This document shows positions 45,601-53,389 of a DNA stretch of 64,000 bases, one piece after another (position 1 is the first letter of the stretch; each line of letters opens with the position of its first letter). The position numbers and the translations under genes are program-made. The notes under the pieces were generated by a model that did not search any database, was not told the DNA's origin, and saw only the letters and a list, made by a program, of their open reading frames with translations. Source of the stretch: Oceaniferula marina (GTDB lineage: Bacteria > Verrucomicrobiota > Verrucomicrobiia > Verrucomicrobiales > Akkermansiaceae); assembly GCF_013391475.1 (NCBI RefSeq), contig NZ_JACBAZ010000004.1, positions 721,940 through 785,939 on the forward strand, written 5' to 3'.

Positions 45601-46364
45601 TCATCGGATTCCATCGCGCTATGCCCGGCAAAGGGAGCTATACCATTGACCTGCAGCTTATCCAAATTGGGGGTTTGCGCGACACTCGACCCATACACAT
45701 CATCCTGATTAGACGAAGCCGCACTGTTGCCATCCTTGCTAAACGGATTCGACCGATTATAGAGCAACTTGGTACTATTATCCGAAACCCAGTAAGCGTA
45801 ACGTGAGCCTGCAACATCAACCAGAGGCACCCGGACATCGTTGTTAGAATCGCCAGCATCCAAAATCAACACGCTGTCATCACTGGGAATCGACTTCCCA
45901 GGGTCATATTCATCACTGCCACTGACCAAATGCGCCACCGCTTGAGGTTTTTGACCCTCTCGATTATCCGTCAAATACAACTCATGCTCATGGTTTGCCA
46001 CCACATAATCCCCCGAAATCGCGGTCGACTGCTCCAAATTCTCATCTGGGCGAGTTTTAAAAACCGAAACCCAGTGAGGGTGCTGCACCGAACTACTCAA
46101 GACTGAGGCCTTTGCGGTTACCCGGGTATCCGGCCCCACATGTTTCTGCAAATCCCCGATAGCCATCATCAAGGCCATGCGGGCATTAGCGCGAGCTTCC
46201 TGCTGATAGTTCGTGCTCGTAGATTGCCTCAGCTCAATGGTTGACAAGGACAGCATTGCCAACGCAATCATTACCAGTAATACCATCACAGAGATCGTTG
46301 CAACCAAGGCAAACCCCTGACCTCCGCAGCTCCGTTTCGCATCCATCATTATTCGTGTTTTCAT
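42699..46364 (-). CDS. Giant pilin-like protein 2 (Verru_Chthon cassette protein A type)
   Basis: A 1221-residue protein. The leader MKTRIMMDAKRSCGGQG is followed by FALVATISVMVLLVMIALAM, so the pilin-like cut would be after Gly17; mature residue 5 is Ala instead of Glu. Then LSTIELRQSTSTNYQQEARA and NARMALMMAIGDLQKHVGPD, the Verru_Chthon A hallmark. The C-terminal part has LTESEVERLAEELVKQVKER and GPYLSLADFVNRRL, like the SAM-type region of GspK, then ARGDTFTVRAYGEA, AYCEAVVQRVPEYVD and RFGRQFKVTKFRWLSPAEV. The same blocks occur in proteins 1 and 3, while the middle diverges strongly. Two paralogous exported partner genes follow. Likely a minor-pilin-like tip subunit or scaffold; direct function unknown. 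Confidence 0.88.
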   Translation of the reverse strand: MKTRIMMDAKRSCGGQGFALVATISVMVLLVMIALAMLSLSTIELRQSTSTNYQQEARANARMALMMAIGDLQKHVGPDTRVTAKASVLSSSVQHPHWVSVFKTRPDENLEQSTAISGDYVVANHEHELYLTDNREGQKPQAVAHLVSGSDEYDPGKSIPSDDSVLILDAGDSNNDVRVPLVDVAGSRYAYWVSDNSTKLLYNRSNPFSKDGNSAASSNQDDVYGSSVAQTPNLDKLQVNGIAPFAGHSAMESDELDKGLTYDTSRLLFNGLDIDGLKQAYHTVTGDSAAVFANTMNGGLKQDLTAFIENGDMSPSTDEANLNLPELTLSTPIIKGAHHNMTSPRFGVLKDWADMRFRASGGSGNVTIAPQIPENTFRQNFSRSLALKRRDLTNVDANYLQPIVVESSLGWDFSPYKQGTTEFLRTHIFPRLILWNPYNVTLEERRYVMLTNTPYYGGFHYRDTSFRIYYASLIGMSKGAHGNPGWSFPGFVTVPVTLGPGECKVFSPDMQNSKGSLVAGRGRRYDPMDFASNVLTPDSAPSSDNFFWDSNTQLTDAETTDNMNKSYGFSGNSNNFFGWYELASDEYMVLQSKSNASGSVSIQSLTSSDDYETIGHFLAQNNAEARYGKWYAAQHSQHAANGTLYFRDMSQWPADRLPPRLWRRGIRMQWYDESAESTTVSHYKSEPSRLTTPLIATTNLRGGILNHPSALGVRVQRGWQIPNLNSHLYFRQPTDPEELKSFFPPSPIGRPSDGYPTEIVLYDVPRRDIGLFSLGQFQHAQYSYLAWHPSFILGSSYSTTQSDLDATALRDNTKQQGCSSPFIVTDPARWSSSSSNWGNGTYNATNVMQSAASDSTSTNKHGDEVVIYDIAYELNHSFWDGYMLSGIPHSGSKDNRSVSWDGLTPLPVSHYLPRATETKTVDQTIQKLQSEPEYAFYHSAEFLMNHGALNVNCDSKEVWKAYLLSLQDKDHPNLASDGSGGSGNSPITRSLLPGEGGSSSISSVVEEKAWNGFRSLTESEVERLAEELVKQVKERGPYLSLADFVNRRLNEIPEQNYQGAMQAAIDQAGINTNLKQSYGGYDSDRTIEDTQQLITVVNRVDYKTAGLPGYFSQGDLLTVLAPSLTARGDTFTVRAYGEARDASGVRVMARAYCEAVVQRVPEYVDTSDQAIEPVRVYNETNHEWELNRVSGGGDEGLSGVNLRFGRQFKVTKFRWLSPAEV

Positions 46365-46414
46365 GTGTGTTAAAGTCAGTATACTACACGCTCACCCATC
46401 TTCCAAATACAAAG

Positions 46415-46443
46415 TAAATACATATTTTGTATTCAATCGTCAA
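46415..46443 (-). promoter_or_regulatory. Promoter of pilin-like unit 2
   Basis: On the minus strand TTGACG (46443-46438), 17 bases, then TATTTA (46420-46415), 51 bases before the ATG. The -10 lies in TATTTACTTTGTATTTGG, shared with units 1 and 3. This is the best-formed of the three promoters. Confidence 0.75.
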
Positions 46444-46845
46444 TTTCCACCAAAACCTCTTTTTTAATACCAAAGCGTAGCCCGCACATAGTAATGACGC
46501 AAATCCCGATAACGTTATCATTTATTTTGAATAAATGTCTCCATAGGATCGTTCTGACACTGTCTGCTACCTTTCCTGTCAATCATCATCAATCAGACCG
46601 CTTAAACTCTTACACTCAACATTTCATAGCCTTGAGGCTCGACTCACCGTCGATTAGGACAGATTCCAAGCACAACACGACATGCATTTATCTACATATT
46701 TTTCCCTATCGTTATTTTTATCAACCTAAGCCTGCCACGAGTATCATCTCCTACCTGCACTATAGGCTCAGGATGAGATGCCATAAGGCATCATCCCCCC
46801 GCACATCACCATGAAAATCAACTGGTCCAAGTTTAAACCACCCTT

Positions 46846-47049
46846 ATACGAATGAGGAAAAGCAGCTGGTAGAATTTTCGAGTAGATTTTGTTCTTTATC
46901 AAGGAACGTTGAAGGAATGGTGCGGGCACCATGACTAAGGAGAAACAAAGCCAAAGGAGTCATTCATCCGGAACTCTCATGGATCACGCAGTGCTTTTCC
47001 ACATACCTCAACAACGATCAATCGTCTCGTCTGTTTTGCGGAGTGGCAT
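46846..47049 (+). mobile_element. 203 bp MITE-like element, copy C
   Basis: The right 130 bases are nearly identical to copy D. The left 70 are diverged but still align to the left inverted end (ATACGAATGAGGAAAAGCAG against ATACCAAGTAGTAAAACAGA). The central hairpin ATGGTGC-GG-GCACCAT is intact. It lies in the 903-base gap between units 2 and 3. Apart from it and the unit 2 promoter, I see nothing in 46444-46845 or 47050-47267. Confidence 0.75.
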
Positions 47050-47267
47050 GACACAGAGAAAGAGCCAAAGCTACCGAAATCTTTTCCCTGCGAAGCCAAT
47101 CGTTAAACTAGATCACCTCAAATTCTACCAGATAGTTTTTTGAGTTGGTATTAACATCCGTTGCCCAGCTACCTACTGGTGGTCATACAAAGGAGGCAGG
47201 CAAGCCCCATCTGCAGCCACCTCAAAAAAACTTCTACTCCGTCTTTGGAGCGATCGCCTAGACGCGA

Positions 47268-48179
47268 TCAATCCGCACTGGCCTCTTTCAGGTCACGCTT
47301 GAGAGCAGGTGGTAACTCGGGAAGCTCTACAGGCTCACGAATCACCATCACACCCTGCTTCACTCCGTTTGGCTTTTTATTCAAAAGGTCTTGCACCACA
47401 ACAACATAACGGATCTCGTCGCTATATCTAAAGGACTTACGGGCAACCTGCTTCTTAAGAACCCCATCTTCAAAAATCAAGCGCATCGCACGATTCTCGT
47501 CAATACGTTTGGACAAAATGCGTTGACCTGGTCGCAGCTCCATCGTCTTATCCGCCCCATCTTTCATCTGTATCGGAGCCTTTGACATATTCAACAGATA
47601 CACATGACCCGCTGGAATTTTTGACGGTGAGAGATCGACCGTGTGAACGCGGTAATCTTTCCAAGAATAGGTTGTCCCAAGCTTTTTCAACATCACCAAG
47701 AGATGATTACTAGCCTCTGGAACCCGAATCTTATGTAAAGGTGACATCCTGGCGGGGTCAATTTTCCCACCCCCTTGCTTTCGCTTGCTGAGCTGAATAC
47801 TCTCCCGTTTAAGCACACAAAACCTTGGATTCAGACTTCCGGGGGTCAGAAGAATCGGACGCATCATCTTTCCCCGCTTGTCAACACTGACAAAAACCGG
47901 CCGCGGAGGATAATGGGCAAGATTTTCCGGCTTCATGATGGGAATCGCACTAATCCGAGGACCCGCACCTCGCCCTTTGCTGGATTCGGAACCCTCTTCC
48001 TCCGGCTCGTCGTCCTCGGAACGGTAAAGACTGTATTCTGGTGGAGGAGACTCACCAATCGCAAGCACCCTCAACGACAAAGGCTGAGGCTGAGGCTTAG
48101 CCCCTTCGGCATTCACCAACAAGGGGGTCAAGCCCACCATCATGGCGCAAACAATACATAAAATGGGTCTCATCTTCAT
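47268..48179 (-). CDS. Exported partner protein of pilin-like unit 3 (unknown family)
   Basis: A 303-residue protein with a signal peptide (about 1-24, cut after LVNA). It belongs to the same loose family as the other three partners: an early strand LSLRVLAIGESPPPEYSLY and a late block AGHVYLLNMSKAPIQMKDG followed by a charged strand and LRPGQRIL. An acidic stretch (EDDEPEEEGSES) and a Lys/Gly-rich one lie between. No known domain is seen. Its start codon overlaps the stop of the giant pilin-like gene 3 (ATGA), which is strong evidence that the two proteins are made together and probably act together. Confidence 0.8.
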   Translation of the reverse strand: MKMRPILCIVCAMMVGLTPLLVNAEGAKPQPQPLSLRVLAIGESPPPEYSLYRSEDDEPEEEGSESSKGRGAGPRISAIPIMKPENLAHYPPRPVFVSVDKRGKMMRPILLTPGSLNPRFCVLKRESIQLSKRKQGGGKIDPARMSPLHKIRVPEASNHLLVMLKKLGTTYSWKDYRVHTVDLSPSKIPAGHVYLLNMSKAPIQMKDGADKTMELRPGQRILSKRIDENRAMRLIFEDGVLKKQVARKSFRYSDEIRYVVVVQDLLNKKPNGVKQGVMVIREPVELPELPPALKRDLKEASAD

Positions 48180-51100
48180 GAAGTCGTCAAATCACTAAGC
48201 TCACTCTTGTTCAACCAGCGAAAATCAATCAACTGGAATGTCCGGCCAAACCTACGATTCAATGCCGACGTCAAAAACTCTTCACTGGTCTCGGGCAGAT
48301 CCCCTTGCTTACCTCCCGGCGATCCTCCTTTATCATCGACATAAGCATACTGCCGCTGAACCGTGGCCGACGCCCATGCCCGGGCTTGAACAATACCGTT
48401 TTCCGAACTGTCGCCATAGACCGTAATCGTAAATGTATCTCCGCGTGAAGAAATCACTGGGTCGATCTTGGTAAGGATATCCGCCTGTTCGACAAAATTC
48501 GGAGCCATCTGCATCCTCTCCTCGCCATTGTGCCTCCAGTAACTTTGATCACCGATAATGGTCACATCCGGCGAAGGTGAGTTGTGTAAATCCTCAGCGT
48601 ACTGGTTGATTTCCGTATCATCCAGAGCCGCTTGAAGTGCTCCACTAAGTCCTAGTTTACTTTCATCGTCCTCACTGGTGGGACCGAATGCCAAGCCCGG
48701 ATCAGATGCCAGGTCTCCATCCGAGGGAGCCTCTGTCAGCCTGCGGTTGATAAAATCGGAAACCGAAATAAAGGGAGCCCGGCGTTTCACCTGCTCAACA
48801 ATCGCCAGACTCAACTCCTCAATCTGGTAATCGCTCAAACTGCGAAAGCTGTCCCAGTTACTCTGATCGTAGGAGTCTTTCGGCTCCTCGGCCTTGCCCA
48901 CTGGCTGCGAATGCCGCGGATACGGGGTGGAATCAGCATCAGCAACCTCACCCTTTCCAGTCAGCAGTCGAGCGCCTCGCATGGATTTCAGCATCAGGCT
49001 CCAAACTTCCGGGTCTGTGCAGTTCACGTTAAACGAACCATTAATATAAAGACATCGGGCCGCATAATGCAAATCCGTCAAATGCCCTTGCTCCGCAGCC
49101 CCCTCGTGAGAAGACAAGCTCAACCTCGGGTTAGGGAGTGTCTCGTCACGGTTCCAGATCTTGGACTCAAAGGCCTGATTAAAATCCGCTATCCCCGAAA
49201 GAAAATAAGCATCATACAATGCATGGTTGTATTCATAAGAAAAATCATACGCGTCATAGTTCTCATAATACGTATTTTCATCATTATGATACTCCCAAAG
49301 CATGGATTTATTGTGGTGCTTGCCACAGCGGATAAAGGCATTCCGGTATTGCTCCATACTCGCGGCACTGGCGTGACGAGGCGCATAGATGGGAGCCGAC
49401 GAAGAACCGACGATGTAGGAAGGGGCATGCTGCTTGGTCGTCATGCTGGCATGCCTCAAGGAGGTCATCGAAAGCAGAGGCACATCCGGCTTCGGTATTT
49501 CAAACAAAGGCATGGACATCGCCGAGCTGTTGTCGTTCCAGAAATAAGGGTTCATCTTGTATTTGCCATCATCCCACATCGCGGCATTGTAACTATTACT
49601 CATGCAAAGCGCATCATCACCAGCCGATCCAGTCCAGGGCATGGCAAAGATATCATGGGCATTGGTCCAGCCATACGGCCCGAAAATGTAGCGGTTCCCG
49701 GCTTTGCCCTGATACGGGATCGGATGAAAATGACTGTAAGCACCTCGGATATTGTATTGCCTCAACATCGGAAATGCGCAGTCCTTTCCTCCCACAGCAG
49801 CCGTAGCTGACTGGGTCGGTGAATCTTTCATCAATCGATAACCCATCCACCAATAGCGGAACACTTCATGGTCGATGGATTGGCCGATGACATCCTGAAC
49901 CGAGCTGAGCTGATACGTTCGATTGACACTTGGCCAGATACCAAGGTTACCTCGAAGATAAGCATAGGCTTCGATCGCTTGTAACAATTCAAGGTTATTA
50001 CCACGTTCATCAGCGTAATGGCCTGAAAAAGCCTGATTCATTTTATACAGTTTCGCAACGCGGTGAGGCTTATTTCCCCAATCCCAAAAACATGGATAAT
50101 GGGCACTCGGCACATAGATACGCATGGATAACAAATTATCCGTATTTTTAATCTCAGCTCCCGCTTGCAAACCGGATTTACACGGCATCCAGAAACAAGT
50201 CATTTCTTCAGGATCACTTTCCGGGCTCAAAACCAGATTGGAACCGACACCTTCCGACGGCCAATAAAACCTCGCCGCTTTTCCATTGGCAATCCGTTCA
50301 CTGCCCGAACTCCGGTCCGGAGAAAACAAGAGGGTTTCACCCGGAGCAATGTCCGGGCAACTGACACGAAACACAAAATCCCGATCGGTAGCAAAGGGCA
50401 TGCCGGCATGAGTATTTGCCGAAGCCTGGGTTCCCAATCCCTGATATGAAAAGACCTTCTCCTCACCATCCCGAATCACCCTGAGATCCGCCTTGTAACG
50501 TTTCGAACCCCAACGCGCCGTCACACTAACGATATAATCCTGACCACGCAGCGTTACATCATAAGGGTTGTAGAGTTCCACCCTCGGAAAAAACAAATAC
50601 ACTGCCATTTCTTTCTCTTTGGAATAGGCGACATAGGGAAACACCGCTGCTTTTGTCAGCACCGGATGCACGCCCTGTTTGATTCGCTCGGTTGTCACCG
50701 GAGCAGGTTGTGCGGTATTGGTATCATGGATCGCGGTAGGGCTACTTTCTTCAGACCGACTACTGATCGCACCTGCACTTACTTCCTCACGCAGGCTGGC
50801 ATAGTCCTGTAAAACACCAAAAGTCGGAGAAGTATATCGGAAGCGATCTCGGTCCAGAATAGGGTCTTTTTTCTGCATTCCTTGCAAAAATCCCTCTCCT
50901 TTGTCGGCATAACTTCCATAATCCTCGATAAAAGCAGAAAGGTTTTTCTTAGTGCCTCCTGTCTGGGGATTGGTCAGCAGGCCCATCGACATGTAAGTCA
51001 GAGAGTCCTTAATCTTCTGCAATGCATCCCCACTCCCAACAATCTGCCCGTCCAGCAAAGCAAGAGACATGGTGCTCAGCATCTTGGCCTTTTCCTCTTC

Positions 51101-51847
51101 CGTCGGATCCACACCATTCAGCTCATCAATCGTATCCACCGGTGTCTGCAACGGAACCAAGGATTCAGCGATACTCTTATCCTGCGTGGCAATCTTTGCC
51201 TTATCCGCAAACGGATTCAATGTGTTGAAGGTATACTTCTGAGCGTTATCCGAAACCCTCCAGGCAAAATGTCCGTTACCCACCTGGGTCGAAGGAATCC
51301 TAATATCCATTTCTCCTTCACGTCCCAGATATACCATCTGACTGCCATAACTATCCATAGGATCAAAATCCTCGCCACTAACAAGCCACCGCAAAACCTC
51401 CGTCGAGCGATCCCATTCGTCCTTGACCCGGCTATCCACAAGAAATTGTTCACCAGAATCATTCAGCACGTCATCGGTTTGAATCAAATAACGCCCGTCT
51501 TCATCAGCTGTCGACCAGACCCCGAGCGTGTAAGGGTAGATAACGCCGTCCATCTCAGGAGTAATCGGATCCGTATCCAGAATGGAGGCATTGGCCGTCA
51601 CCCGCTGATCTTGTCCGGCATATTTTTGGAGCTCCCCCAAAGCAATCATCAAGGCCATCCGGGCATTTGCCTTAGCGATCGACTGATGCTTTGCCGATAT
51701 CGAACTCCTCAACTCCAGAGTGGATAAACTCAACATCGCCAGGGCAATCATAACCAGCAACACCATCACCGATATCGTAGCCACCAAGGCAAAACCCGAA
51801 CCACAGCATCTTCGATCCACAGCCTCCATCATTGCTTGATTTTTCAT
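48176..51847 (-). CDS. Giant pilin-like protein 3 (Verru_Chthon cassette protein A type)
   Basis: A 1223-residue protein. The leader MKNQAMMEAVDRRCCGSG precedes FALVATISVMVLLVMIALAM, giving a pilin-like cut after Gly18, with Ala at mature position 5. AKANARMALMIALGELQKYA follows. Near the end come IEELSLAIVEQVKRRAPFIS and VSDFINRRL (GspK-like), SRGDTFTITVYGDSS and NRRFGRTFQLIDFRWL. The tail is a few residues longer than in proteins 1 and 2. The partner gene overlaps its stop by ATGA. Two control elements precede it: the promoter shared by the three units and, 161 bases upstream, a TGGGACAAATTGACA site otherwise seen at the carbohydrate locus. Likely a surface or secretion pseudopilus component, perhaps linked to polysaccharide use. 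Confidence 0.88.
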   Translation of the reverse strand: MKNQAMMEAVDRRCCGSGFALVATISVMVLLVMIALAMLSLSTLELRSSISAKHQSIAKANARMALMIALGELQKYAGQDQRVTANASILDTDPITPEMDGVIYPYTLGVWSTADEDGRYLIQTDDVLNDSGEQFLVDSRVKDEWDRSTEVLRWLVSGEDFDPMDSYGSQMVYLGREGEMDIRIPSTQVGNGHFAWRVSDNAQKYTFNTLNPFADKAKIATQDKSIAESLVPLQTPVDTIDELNGVDPTEEEKAKMLSTMSLALLDGQIVGSGDALQKIKDSLTYMSMGLLTNPQTGGTKKNLSAFIEDYGSYADKGEGFLQGMQKKDPILDRDRFRYTSPTFGVLQDYASLREEVSAGAISSRSEESSPTAIHDTNTAQPAPVTTERIKQGVHPVLTKAAVFPYVAYSKEKEMAVYLFFPRVELYNPYDVTLRGQDYIVSVTARWGSKRYKADLRVIRDGEEKVFSYQGLGTQASANTHAGMPFATDRDFVFRVSCPDIAPGETLLFSPDRSSGSERIANGKAARFYWPSEGVGSNLVLSPESDPEEMTCFWMPCKSGLQAGAEIKNTDNLLSMRIYVPSAHYPCFWDWGNKPHRVAKLYKMNQAFSGHYADERGNNLELLQAIEAYAYLRGNLGIWPSVNRTYQLSSVQDVIGQSIDHEVFRYWWMGYRLMKDSPTQSATAAVGGKDCAFPMLRQYNIRGAYSHFHPIPYQGKAGNRYIFGPYGWTNAHDIFAMPWTGSAGDDALCMSNSYNAAMWDDGKYKMNPYFWNDNSSAMSMPLFEIPKPDVPLLSMTSLRHASMTTKQHAPSYIVGSSSAPIYAPRHASAASMEQYRNAFIRCGKHHNKSMLWEYHNDENTYYENYDAYDFSYEYNHALYDAYFLSGIADFNQAFESKIWNRDETLPNPRLSLSSHEGAAEQGHLTDLHYAARCLYINGSFNVNCTDPEVWSLMLKSMRGARLLTGKGEVADADSTPYPRHSQPVGKAEEPKDSYDQSNWDSFRSLSDYQIEELSLAIVEQVKRRAPFISVSDFINRRLTEAPSDGDLASDPGLAFGPTSEDDESKLGLSGALQAALDDTEINQYAEDLHNSPSPDVTIIGDQSYWRHNGEERMQMAPNFVEQADILTKIDPVISSRGDTFTITVYGDSSENGIVQARAWASATVQRQYAYVDDKGGSPGGKQGDLPETSEEFLTSALNRRFGRTFQLIDFRWLNKSELSDLTTS

Positions 51848-51897
51848 ATCAGTTGTTCTCTACCTTTGCTAAAGCTTAAATTATTGCAAGCACAAAG

Positions 51898-51926
51898 TAA
51901 ATACGTCAGAGTCTTATTTTTCTAAG
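51898..51926 (-). promoter_or_regulatory. Promoter-like element of pilin-like unit 3
   Basis: On the minus strand the conserved TATTTACTTTGTGCTTGC places a -10 (TATTTA, 51903-51898) 51 bases before the ATG, as in unit 2. The -35 position (CTTAGA) is poor, which fits a promoter that needs an activator, and a TGGGACAAAT site lies about 80 bases further upstream. Confidence 0.6.
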
Positions 51927-52007
51927 CCAGTTCTTACTGAACCACACACCTAAAAACATTGCATGGAGCATGGCCGGATCGCTTGCGGCAAGTCTATCTC
52001 AATAATT

Positions 52008-52022
52008 TGTCAATTTGTCCCA
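52008..52022 (-). promoter_or_regulatory. TGGGACAAATTGACA regulatory motif, site 4
   Basis: On the minus strand the sequence is TGGGACAAATTGACA, identical to site 1, and is followed by TTGAGATAGAC. It faces the pilin-like unit 3, 161 bases from its ATG. The rest of the 690-base gap (51927-52537) has no gene I can support. Confidence 0.6.
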
Positions 52023-52537
52023 AGAGGAACAAGCCACACCTGGCGCTCATCTCAGGGTCATGGCACTTATTGATGGAGCCAGGCCGATGGACAAACTTGC
52101 GCAGCAATCACTAGTTTATGTACCGGACCATCAAAAGGTGACAGGAAATCTCAATTTAATCGAAAGCCCCCTTATTGTTCCAAATGTGAAACGAAACACT
52201 TCAAAGGGCACAATTCACACACTAAAATCTGGTTCTTAAAGAAAGAAAATGGCGAAAATCGAAGCCGAGGCAACCCAAATAAACCTCTTAGACTCAAAGG
52301 TTAAGGATTCAGTCCAATCAGACAACACGGTGTGTCCTTTCTCCTCAGCAGGAACCGATCGACACCACTCCAGATACCACTCCATAGAAAGGGATTACCG
52401 CTTCTTGAAGTTCGGCTGATGCAGGTAACAATCCCACTCGCGAACACCTGTTTCACCCCAAGAAAACAAGATAGGCACCACGAATCTGCGCTATTTTCAG
52501 CATCGCTTTTTGCCTCAGCGTATTGTAAATCACATCC

Positions 52538-53287
52538 ATGACTCACCTTGAAGTAGCCACTCAGGCCGCCCGCCAGGCCGGAGCCTTTTTAAAAGAACAC
52601 TTCGGCCAAGCTCTCGAAGTCGATGAAGCCAAGCACCACGACATCAAACTTGCGCTCGACCGCGAGAGCCAGGACCTCATCACCCGGGTATTACTCACCG
52701 CTTTCCCCGATCACGCACTGTATGGAGAAGAAGGGCTCGCAGGCAATCAGGATAGTGATTACCAATGGATCGTCGATCCCATCGACGGCACGGTAAACTA
52801 TTTTTACGGTATCCCCCACTACTGTGTCTCCATTGCCCTGCGACACAAAGGAGAGCTCATCGTCGGCGTGATCTACGACCCCAGTATGGACGATATGTGG
52901 GAGGTGGAAAAAGGAGGCCCGGCCCTACTCAACGGCAAAGCCATTCAAGTCAGCCCTCGCACCAAGCTCGAAGAGTGCGCCCTGTTTGTTGGCTGTGGAA
53001 AAGACGAAGAATCTCTCAGCACCGGCTTGGAACGCTTTCGCAAGGCTTCGCTCAAAGCACGTAAAATGCGCATGATGGGCAGCGCGGCTCTTGGAATGGC
53101 CTACATCGCCTCAGGCCGACTCGATGCCTATGTCGAATCCCGCATCTCACTCTGGGATATCGCCGCCGGCCAACTCCTCCTTGAAGCTGCAGGTGGAAAA
53201 ACCGATCTCACCCCCGTTCCCGGATACTCAGATGCCTACTCGATTGTTGCCACCAACGGCAAAATCCCGATCGAAGAGATCCTTTAA
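52538..53287 (+). CDS. Inositol monophosphatase family phosphatase
   Basis: A 249-residue cytoplasmic enzyme of the inositol monophosphatase / SuhB / HisN superfamily, which removes phosphate from sugar or inositol phosphates with Mg2+. Metal-binding motifs are complete: GEEG (residues 63-66), WIVDPIDGTVNYFYG (DPIDGT at 80-85) and WDIAAGQLLLEAAGG (from 206). Length is usual (about 260). SuhB, histidinol-phosphatase and 3'(2'),5'-bisphosphate nucleotidase belong to the same group and cannot be told apart by eye, so no symbol is given. The sulfatase gene follows on the same strand about 100 bases later. Confidence 0.92.
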   Translation: MTHLEVATQAARQAGAFLKEHFGQALEVDEAKHHDIKLALDRESQDLITRVLLTAFPDHALYGEEGLAGNQDSDYQWIVDPIDGTVNYFYGIPHYCVSIALRHKGELIVGVIYDPSMDDMWEVEKGGPALLNGKAIQVSPRTKLEECALFVGCGKDEESLSTGLERFRKASLKARKMRMMGSAALGMAYIASGRLDAYVESRISLWDIAAGQLLLEAAGGKTDLTPVPGYSDAYSIVATNGKIPIEEIL

Positions 53288-53389
53288 ATCTGACAGCCGA
53301 AACTCCGGGTCAGGCGATTCTTGCAAGATAGGGGCGACAAGTGACGTAGGTATGGATCTCCGCTACCTACAATCCATCACTTGTTACCT

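Noticed and set aside
47250..47275. GCGATCGC/GCGATC repeats near the end of the unit 3 partner gene as a terminator
   Set aside because: The stem is short and no T tract follows on the minus strand.
36650..51847. Calling the three giant genes ordinary type IV major pilins
   Set aside because: They are about ten times too long, lack Glu5 and have a GspK-like C-terminal region. Verru_Chthon cassette protein A is the better match.
52015..52239. A 74-codon plus-strand frame in the gap before the inositol-monophosphatase gene
   Set aside because: It begins inside the TGGGACAAAT regulatory motif, has no recognisable motif or signal, and its composition does not look coding.
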